In this document: positions 56,331 to 64,000 of the stretch, piece after piece
Layout: every line of letters starts with the position of its first letter
Position numbering within the stretch: position 1 is the stretch's first letter
Assembly: GCF_020497125.1 (NCBI RefSeq)
Contig: NC_059077.1
Coordinates: 23,258,840 to 23,322,839 of the forward strand
Length of the DNA stretch: 64,000 nt
DNA from: Mauremys mutica
Taxonomy: Eukaryota; Chordata; Testudines; Geoemydidae
Direction: 5' to 3'
The notes under the pieces: generated by a model
Seen by the model: only the letters and a program-made list of their open reading frames with translations
The model's database searches: none
What the model was told of the DNA's origin: nothing
Program-made: the position numbers and the translations under genes

Positions 56331-57542
56331 CTATCCGCAATGATTCAGACATCTTTCTTGAGTGGTAAAGGCTAATTTACACCCCATCATTTTATATATA
56401 TAGTTGGGATTATGTTTTCCAATGTGCATTACTTTGTACTTCTCACCATTGAATTTCATCTGCCATTTTGTCACCAAATCATCCAGTTTAGTGAGTTCCC
56501 TTTGTAACTCTTCACAGTCAGCTTTGGACTTAACTGTCATGAGTAATTTTGTATCATCTGCAAATTTTGCCACTTCAGTGTTCACCCCCTTTTCCAGAGC
56601 ATTTTTGAAAATGTTCAACAGCACCTGTCCCAATACAGATCCTTTCTTCACTGTGAAAACTGATTATTTATTCCTACACTGTTTCCTATCTTTCAACCAG
56701 TTACTGATCCACGACAGGACATTCCCTCTTATCTACTGAGTACTTAGTTTACTTAACAACCTTAATGAGGGACCTTGTAAAAGCCTTTCTGAAAGTCCAA
56801 GCACACTATGTCAACTGGATCACCCTTGCCCACATGCTTGTTGACTCCCTCAAAGAATTCTAGTAGATTGGTGATGCATGATTTCCTTTTACTAAAGCTG
56901 TGTTTACTCTTTTCTCCCAACATTTTGTGTTTGCCTTTGTGTCTGATAATGTTCTTCTTTACTATAGTGTCAACCAATTTGCCTGGTATTGAAGTTAGAC
57001 TTACTGGCCTGTAATTGCCAGGATTGCCTCTGGAACCCTTTTTTAAAAATAGCTGTTATATTAGCTACCCTCTAGTCATCTGGTATGGAGGCTGATTTAA
57101 GTGATAGGTTACATCCCACAGTTTGTAGTTCTGCAATTTCATATTTGAGTTCCTTCAGAACTCTTGGGTGAATACCACCTGTTCCTGATCCCTTATTACT
57201 GTTTAATTTATCAATTTGTTCCAAAACTACTTCTACTGACACCTCAATCTGGGACAGTTCCTCAGATTTGTCACCTAAAAAGAATGGCTTAGGTGTGGGA
57301 ATCTCCTTCACATCCTCTGCAGTGAAGACTACCGCAAAGAATTCTTTTAGCTTGTTTGCAACAGCCTCGTCTTCCTTAAGTGCTTCTTTAGCACCTCGAT
57401 CATCCAGTGGCTCCACTTGATTGATTGTAACTTTGTGGTTGCTGTTCAATCTGCTTCTTTTACTGTGCTGTTTAGCTATGGTGACATTCCTTCCTGAGAT
57501 GACGTATACCCAGTCAATATGAAGATATTTGAAATCCCCCAT
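56331..57542 (-). pseudogene. Decayed CR1 ORF2 reverse transcriptase
   Basis: In order on the minus strand: LNSNKGSGTGGIHPRVLKEL (about 57170), a segment with NLLEFFEGVNKHVGKGDPVD and IVCLDFQKGFYKVPH (56762-56977), and GSVLGQVLLNIFKNALEKGV with the catalytic box KFADDTKLL (about 56560). Then come DLVTKWQMKFNGEKYKVMHI and GK. These are the fingers, palm and thumb-side segments of a CR1 RT, in three frames. Confidence 0.88.
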
Positions 57543-58246
57543 TATTACTGCATTTTCTGCCTTTTGTAGCCTCTCACCTCCTTGAGCATCTCATGATCAC
57601 CATCACCATCTTAGTCTGGTGGTCAGTTGTATATTCCTACTGCTATACTCTTATTGTTCAAGCATGGAATTTTTATCCATAGAGAGTTTATGGTACAGTT
57701 TGATTCATTTAAAATTTTTACAGTATTTGATTCTATACTTTTTTTTCACATATAATGCCACTCCACCACCAGCACGACCTACTCTGTCATTCCTATACAT
57801 TTTGTATCTTGGTATTACTGTATTCCACTGCTTTTTTTCTCCCCCCTTATTCCACCAAGTTTCCACAATGCCTATTATATCAATATCCTCATTTAATGCC
57901 AGGCACTCTAGTTCAGCAATCTTAATATTTAGACTTCTAGCATTTGCATATAAGCATTTCTACATTTTGTCAATATTCAGTTGCTTGCCTCCATGTATTA
58001 TATTTAAATGAGACTCTCTTAATTTGACTGTCCCTCACTAGCTCCTACCTTTACTTTACCAACCTCTTTCCAGTTCTGTTTACTTGGATATAGAGTTTCC
58101 CCTTTAATAAATTCATCCCTAAGGGATGTCCCCTCCTGAACTGTGTGCTCCTTTCCACCTGTCACCTTTACCCCCCAGCCCTTAGTTTAAAATATCCTCT
58201 ACAACCTTTTTAATTTTTCATGCCAGCAGTCTGGGTCCATTTTTGT

Positions 58247-58531
58247 TTAGGGGGAGCCCCTCCTTCCTGTATAGGCTCCTCCTTTCTCAAAAGGTTCCCC
58301 AGTTCTTAATAAACCTAAAGCCCTCCTCCCTACCCATTGTCTCATCCACATATTGAGATCCTGCACTTCTTCCTGTCTTTCTGGCCCTGGATATTGAACT
58401 GGAAGCATTTCAGAAAATGCTACCCTGAAGTTCCTGGACTTTAATCTCTTACCTAGGAGCCTACATTTGGCCTCCAGGACATTTCTCTTACCATTTGCTG
58501 TGTCATTGGTACCTGCGTGTACCACAACCAC
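58247..58531 (-). pseudogene. CR1 ORF1 esterase (SGNH-like) remnant
   Basis: The frame reads VVVHAGTNDTANGKRNVLEA, then RLKSRNFRVAFSEMLPVQ and LNMWMRQWVGRRALGLL. GTND corresponds to block III of SGNH hydrolases, as found in ORF1 of CR1 elements. The nucleophile block and the C-terminal His block are not seen, so it is inactive. Confidence 0.78.
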
Positions 58532-59399
58532 TGTCTCGATGTCTCATGACGTCTGCAACCTTTGCTCCCTGCAGGCAATTTAACATGCTGTTCCTCCAGT
58601 CATTGCAATTATTTTCAGTAATTGAATTCCCCATTACTATTCCTTGGCTCTTCCTAATAACTGAGGTTCCTTCCCCAGAAGGAATATCCTGTTTCAGAGG
58701 ATTTCATGACATCATTTGGAAGGAAGGTCCCAACTATGAGACTGTTTCCTCGCCAGCTTGATGTTCTCATCCTCCTCAACAGCACAGAGGCTGTCAGACT
58801 GGGGGTGGGACTTCTCTACTGCGTCCATGAAAGTCTATGGACCTCTCTGTCTCCCTTATCCGTCTCAAGAGCCCATACTATCTCTCTGAGAGCCATGATG
58901 CACCGGATGCACACATACACCATTTGCCCACAAGGCAGGTAATTGTACATGCTGCATTCAGTGCAGTAAACTGGATAGCCCCCACTCTGCTGCTGCCTGC
59001 ATTCTCTTCTTACGCTTGCAAGATTTTTTGCACGGGTCGAGGAGTGAAGTTTACAGTCTGGGTGTTAGATCTATCTGCCTTTCACGTTCCCTCGGACGCC
59101 TGCCCTGTTTGCTAGCTCCTCTGGTCCTTTAGGAGCTGACTTTTTAAACCCTTGTTCTCCCTGAGTTAACCCGCACCCTGTCAAAGACTGCTAACGTGGG
59201 TTAGGGAATCAAAGGATGGCAGCTTAGAGCCCCCTTAGTAAACTCTCAGCCTAGCCCAGCAGGCCCCTTGGCTCAGCGCACAGCCCCAAAACAGGCCACG
59301 CGACAATATTTATTCAGGCAAACACACAACGGACAGACTGTCCATGACCATATGCGTGACCCACGCAGTGTGTTTTTGCACAGAGGGCTGGTGAGCCAG

Positions 59400-60036
59400 G
59401 ACTGGCGCCGGGCCCTTGATTCTGGTAAAACTTGCTCTGAGCTGGGAATGCGAACTGTCACCAAGGCTACAGCCTGGGGCCTGCATTCTGTCACCAAGGC
59501 GACCGCGTGGGGGTGGGGCCTGTCAGAAAAGCCTCTATTGTGGCCTCCCCAGGGTAAAGGAGTGGGGGGAAGGAGCCTGCTAATTTACTTATTAGAAGTG
59601 TAACGAAAGGAACCTGCCTAGGACTGACTGAGCCTTTCATGGAGGAAGCAGCAGGCAAAACCGGCCTGTCAGCTGCGAGCGGCTCCCAGGCCCTGCTCCG
59701 TTGTGGGATAGCTCTTCTTGGCCGTCTTCCCCAGTGCAGTGAGCAGGTACCGCCCTGGATTTCTACCTCCTGCTGCTGTGCTGTGCTCCAGGGGCTGTCT
59801 CTCCTTACATCGTTAGAGCAGCGACTATTTATTAAACCCCTGGCTGGGGGGCGGGAGCGGGGAGACAGAGCGGGAAGTCCCCCTTAGGCCCCCACTCTCT
59901 GGGCTGAGGTGACTGGCGTATCAGAATGTTAAATACGGAGCAGGGAGGGGGGAATACACTGGGGGGGTTGGGAAGTGATTGGACCCTGAGAGCCTGGGAG
60001 CAGTGAGGGCCTGTAATTCAGTGCCGCGGCAGAGAT
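59400..60036 (+). promoter_or_regulatory. TTC23L: Candidate TTC23L promoter and non-coding first exon
   Basis: This stretch is richer in G+C and CpG than its surroundings (GGCGCCGGGCCC, GGCGACCGCG, GTGCCGCGGC) and carries no recognised repeat. It ends at a good donor-like site, GAGAT|GTAAGTGCC, with GT at 60037-60038, which could close a 5'UTR exon about 1.2 kb before the first TTC23L coding exon. No TATA box is convincing. The region also contains an imperfect tandem pair around 59456-59520. This is inference from position and composition only. Confidence 0.35.
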
Positions 60037-61246
60037 GTAAGTGCCAAATGGCTCAACTTAAGTCCCTGTGTGTTTGTTGAATTCCCTTGGCTCCTCCCTC
60101 AATCCCCACAAATACATCACTGTGCTACACTGGCAGTTATTTCATTTTGGGGGGCCCATGCCATACCCTGCATCACTGTGCTGGCTTGGCAACTCGCAAG
60201 CCACTGTGCTCTCTCTCTCTCTCAGGCTGGCATCAGCAGAGGACTAGTAGACTCGTCACTGGACCACAATTAGCCTGTGACCAGGGGGCTAGGAAATGTG
60301 CTACCCAACCCTGAATTCCTCTTCTGGAATTGGAGGTGAAGCTGGCAACTAAAACACCAACTTTTCACTTGTTCTTCCTCACCCCTATCTGGAGCATAGG
60401 CCTTTGTGGGCCCAAATGCACCCCAGGAAATTGTAAAGTGCTGCTCCAGGCAGCTCTTTACAAATGTTTTGAGGTCTAACCTAACCGCTGTAGACTTCAG
60501 GTCAGATACAACGCCCAGATGACAAGGATAATAAGAAATTCCAGTGTTCTGTATGACTGTTGAGGGTCAACTGTGTACTCAGCCCTGGATAGCTCAGAAT
60601 ATCAACTCAGAAATGAGCTATTCAATTCAATTTTGATTTAGTTAAATATCACTTGTCAGCAAATTAAATACTTCTAGATAGAGTGTGACACTTATCCGCT
60701 GGAAGTACATGTGATAGGGGAGTGTCGACTGCAAAAAATGGAAAGACAAAGCTGTGTACACTTTGGAAGTTCTAGCGTTTGGGGTTTTTTCTTAATTTTA
60801 CTTCCTGATGGATTCTCATTCTAATGCATATAATCTCTCCCCTGAACTAAGATGAAACAGTATTATTATTAAATAGACATAGCTCATCTTATACTTAGAT
60901 TGGAAGGTCTTTGTGGCAGGGGGCTTGTCGTCTTGTTCTATTTGTCCAGAACCTAGCACAACGAGTGATGAGGTATTACTGCAATACAAATAAAAATATT
61001 ACTTATGCATTATTTGCATTGCAGTAGAACCAGGGCACCATTGTGCTAAGCACTGTGCAAACATATAATGAAGAGATGAGAGAACAGATGGATATAACCA
61101 CTAAAGGAAGTATGAGGTACCAGTGAGACAGTTTTGATGAGCACATTGATAACTCTGAGAGAGGTAGGTTAACTGGTTATTAGCTGTTCTGTTCTAGTTT
61201 ATTTTGTGAAAAAAATACATTTATCATTCATGTTACTTCTGAACAG
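60037..61246. other. Putative TTC23L 5' intron
   Basis: No coding exon is seen. GTGCTAAGCACTGTGCAAAC at about 61051 belongs to the same old amniote repeat as 30080-30200. Confidence 0.45.
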
Positions 61247-61349
61247 TTTCAGTTCGGCCCGCCATAGTATTTCTTGATAAGAAGATGATGCAAGATAGCC
61301 CGATATATATCCCTACAGATTCAAGCCATGGTGCTGTGGACTCTCACTT
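61247..61349 (+). CDS. TTC23L: TTC23L first recognised coding exon (start codon 61285 or 61288)
   Basis: TTC23L is a tetratricopeptide-repeat protein related to TTC23, a ciliary EvC-zone protein. The acceptor is TTACTTCTGAACAG and the donor CACTT|GTAAGT. Two adjacent ATGs at 61285 and 61288 begin MMQDSPIYIPTDSSHGAVDS, resembling the mammalian N-terminus (MQxSPIxIPT). From 61285 the exon gives 21 codons plus two bases. The reading frame is open upstream to the acceptor, so an N-terminal extension from an earlier exon cannot be excluded. The gene follows RAI14 on the same strand, as in human 5p13. Confidence 0.82.
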
Positions 61350-61797
61350 GTAAGTTATTAAACTTTTCTTTTTAAAGGGTGATCTTTAGTTTTACTGTCT
61401 GTCCCATTAACTATAACTCTTCACCTTTCCCCCCTTCCCCACTGTAGTAACCATTCTCTTTGTTTTATTAGGTTATAAGTTAAGATGGACCCTTTATCAC
61501 ATTGATCATTCTATAATGTTTTTTCCTGTAAATGTATTATACAGCACTCTTCCAAGAGGGCAAAGAAGGGCTTTGTAAATAAAAATAATCTCCCAACAGA
61601 CAAAAAAGTCTGTTTTTTTTTTAAAATGTATAACCAGGTTATAGGCTGTAGCCTATAGGCTGTAGGTAACACTGCTGCTATGGTTATATTTTTAAGCATT
61701 ATTCCCAGTTTTGTGTTTTAAATGCAGTGTAGCTGCTAACAGATGACTCTGAAATAAACATCATCAGTAATACAACCTTATAATGTATTATGATCAG
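61350..61797 (+). other. TTC23L: TTC23L intron between the first two coding exons
   Basis: A 448-bp intron flanked by GTAAGT and a weak acceptor (TATTATGATCAG). It includes a T-rich tract at 61612-61622. Confidence 0.75.
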
Positions 61798-61987
61798 ATC
61801 CCAGGAAATCAGCACCACTGTCTCTGAACATCTGGATGAGTCAAACAATGAGAGCACAGCAAGAGATAGTGAAGGAGAAGAAAAGAAAATGAGGAAAAAG
61901 GCACTCCCTATGGACTGTGCGCCAGCACCAAATGAGAAATTAGAACAAGCACAGAAGATGGCAGAAAAGTTCATTAAAGAAAAAGAG
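61798..61987 (+). CDS. TTC23L: TTC23L second coding exon
   Basis: The acceptor is ATTATGATCAG and the donor AAAGAG|GTAACA. One base completes the Leu codon left open by the previous exon. The exon then reads SQEISTTVSEHLDESNNEST, an acidic/basic linker with EEKKMRKKALPMDC, and NEKLEQAQKMAEKFIKEKE. The last part matches the charged helix (EKLAQSQKK...LIKEK) before the TPR domain of mammalian TTC23L. It ends in phase 0. The TPR exons lie beyond the window. Confidence 0.85.
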
Positions 61988-64000
61988 GTAACAGAAATTG
62001 GACCTGGACCTTTTGCTTATAAGTTACTTTTTTAAAATCCTCTGTTTATTCACTTCTGTTTGAAACTCCTCAGGCTTATCACCAACAGTGTGAGATTGGA
62101 AGCAGTGAGGTTTTATGTTGTCAGATTGATAGTACTGAGAACTGAAATTCTATAATGATTTATTGGTGTAAAAGGATAGCTGGTCTCATGTGGTTAATGC
62201 ACAGGACTGGGACTCAGGAGATCTGGGGTCAATTCCAAGCTCTGCCACAAACTCTTTTTGGCCTTGGGAAAGTCACTTAATCTTGGTTCCCTGTCAGTGA
62301 AGTGGGAATAAGAAGACTGCCTTTGCCCATCTTGTCTATTTAGATTGTAAACTCTTTGGGTAGCAATTATCTCGTGTTTGTTTAGTACGTAGCACAATGC
62401 AGCCTTGGCATCAGTTGCAGTCTCTAAGTCTAGATCTTCAAAGGTACTGTACTTAGGCCTGAAATCAATCAGCATTAGGTGCCTAGGTGCTACTGTAGTA
62501 CAAATAATAAATACCGTAACAGGTGATTGGAAGCAGTAGTTCCAGCTTCCTTGTGTGTTACAGCCCTGACTAGGAGGGAGGTATAACAGTAGTTAAGGTT
62601 AGTCTTTGGCTTTTGGTCAAGACTGCACAAACTAGTAGCACTAGTGGCAAACTGTGACCATGCTTCCGCAATAGGCACTCTGTCTGGTAGGAAGTGGATT
62701 GAATGACTCATTGGTTTCACATAAGCAACCGATAAGTCATGGAATGGTAATGACTTTGGGTGACTGCCAGTTAAGCTGACTCAAGCCAATAACCATGAGA
62801 TCAGAGGTTCTCTCCCTGTTACAAATACTGTGTCATCCAGCCCCCAGTGAAGTTATTTCTTCTGTAGGAAGTAAAGTATCTCAAGGCCATGTTTAACGGA
62901 TCACAAGGTCCCACCGCATAATTTGTAAATGACCCATACAAAGGGGTAGCAGGTTTGCTGTTCAGCTGTTGCATTACTTTATTTTAATTGTAGTAAAGCT
63001 GATGTTTCAATCATCTTTTTCCCAAGTAGGGGCTTTCTGTTGTAGGCAGCAACCAAGTCATTCAGTTCCTACCAGGAAAGATTCAAAAAATTAGCAAGCA
63101 TTTTTGGGAACCCAAACATAGATGTTGAGCCTAATAATAGCAGCGGTGGGATGTTAGTCATCATCATGATGTTTCTGATAACTCTCAACAACTCTGAGAT
63201 ATTAATAGTCACGTTGTATTTGCAATCTTTAAAAATCTTTTTAGCCTGCTGCTGAGGCTCCTTCCCACCATGCCTGCCTGTGAAAAGATCTCCTCATCAG
63301 CTCCCTCTCGTTGCAGCTCCTCCACATGCTCATTCCTTATGCCGAGACCACCACCACCACCTTGTTTCCAATAAAAGGAATTCCTCTACTTGTTCCCTAT
63401 CACTGTGATCCTTTCCCAGGGAGTCCCCCATCTGCTTCCTCCTGCACCTCGAGTCTCTGTGCAGATAGACAACAGCAAAGCTTCGGTAGCTACAAATATT
63501 CATATTTGTCCCTTGAGGAGTCTCAGAAACAGCCCTGTTAAAGGTTCCAAGCTAGGGTCCGTGTTGCATCTCCTGACAGAAGCTGTGAGGCCCAGGTGGA
63601 GGAAGCAGACATAGGTGGCTTGATGCCACCTTTGTACTGCCCAGATTCTGGGCTTCTGCAGGGGCTGAAATGGCTCTTGTGTACAGTAGTACAGCCCTTG
63701 GGGACACTCTAAGTTAGAGCAGCCAGGCCTAGAATCCCAGTGGCTCTGAGTGTTACAATCACTCTCCCTCCTGCCTTCCTTTCCTCCTAATATGGGCAAC
63801 ACAGGGCTACTTATGTCAGCTCTATGCTAGGGAAACTCTCCCTCACCTGTTACTGCTCTGGGGCATAATCTGACCCTACAATCATAAAACAGACTGACTC
63901 AGAGCTGTGATAGTCTAGTAACAAATTCACAGAGAACACATGGTTTTATTCTAACCGATATGTAGACACTTCCCCACCTCGCTTGGAGAAAACTCGGGGG
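61988..64000. other. TTC23L intron, continues beyond window
   Basis: No further exon with TPR similarity is recognised up to the window end. One SINE-like repeat lies at 62175-62420. Short ORFs near 63300-63800 have no family motif or splice context. Confidence 0.55.
62175..62420 (+). repeat. MIR-like SINE
   Basis: A tRNA-like head (ATGTGGTTAATGCACAGGAC, GGGGTCAATTCCAAGCTCTG) leads to CTTGGGAAAGTCACTTAATC and then AGATTGTAAACTCTTTGGGT, the usual MIR/CORE-SINE layout on the + strand. Confidence 0.82.

Larger units (their letters stand above)
55565..59200 (-). mobile_element. CR1-type LINE, about 3.6 kb, minus strand
   Basis: The element reads on the minus strand from ORF1 remnants near 59000 to a 3' end near 55570 (GACCAATGGTCCATCTAGCT is the complement side of a common CR1 tail). 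ORF1 shows an esterase-like segment at 58247-58531. ORF2 shows RT segments at 56331-57542. Stops and shifts break all frames. It has few internal deletions, so it is the fullest LINE in the window. The 5' limit is uncertain. Confidence 0.88.

Noticed and set aside
59268..59603. 111-codon ORF in the GC-rich region
   Set aside because: It shows only an imperfect tandem pair (TKATAW twice) and no domain, and it is better explained as promoter-proximal or repeat sequence.
1..64000. CRISPR array, prokaryotic operon or defence system
   Set aside because: There are no regularly spaced repeats, no ribosome-binding-site-led gene clusters, and the split genes and transposons are vertebrate.

Overview
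This is vertebrate nuclear DNA, most likely from a turtle. Small coding exons are separated by long AT-rich introns. The repeats are CR1-type LINEs ending in an ATTCTATGA-like tail, a tRNA-derived SINE with a CR1-like tail, many hAT-type miniature elements (MITEs) with 8-bp target-site duplications (TSDs), and a DIRS-like tyrosine-recombinase element. That mix, rich in CR1 and DNA transposons and with no mammalian Alu, B1 or L1 sequence, fits Testudines best. A crocodilian is less likely but cannot be excluded by eye.

Two protein-coding genes lie on the + strand. Positions 24532-48796 hold 15 coding exons of RAI14 (ankycorbin, also called NORPEG), from inside the second ankyrin repeat to the stop codon, followed by a 3'UTR with a poly(A) signal at 50765-50770. 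All 15 junctions have AG/GT signals and compatible phases, giving one open frame of 923 codons plus stop. Only about 56 N-terminal residues, judged against the mammalian protein, are missing and must lie upstream. Positions 1-24531 therefore look like RAI14 intron. About 10.5 kb past the RAI14 poly(A) signal come the first two coding exons of TTC23L (61247-61349 and 61798-61987). This gene order, RAI14 then TTC23L on one strand, matches human 5p13.

The rest is intron and intergenic sequence filled with transposable elements. Positions 4760-6724 and 18768-19764 are CR1 copies broken by later hAT MITEs. Positions 10753-11240 are a MITE within a MITE. Positions 13625-14165 are a fold-back element with a 12-bp flanking repeat. 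Positions 44326-46913 are a three-level nest: a hAT MITE inside an internally deleted DIRS-like element inside another MITE. Positions 52370-53984 are a longer hAT element that still holds a broken transposase piece. Positions 55565-59200 are a 3.6-kb minus-strand CR1 with remnants of the ORF1 esterase and the reverse transcriptase. Positions 59400-60036 are G+C-richer and may hold the TTC23L promoter and a non-coding first exon.

I found no new multi-gene system. The most informative observations are the complete RAI14 exon model, the phase-consistent start of TTC23L, the nested DIRS/hAT structure, the many hAT MITEs with readable TSDs, and the unusual TIR element with a long flanking repeat.
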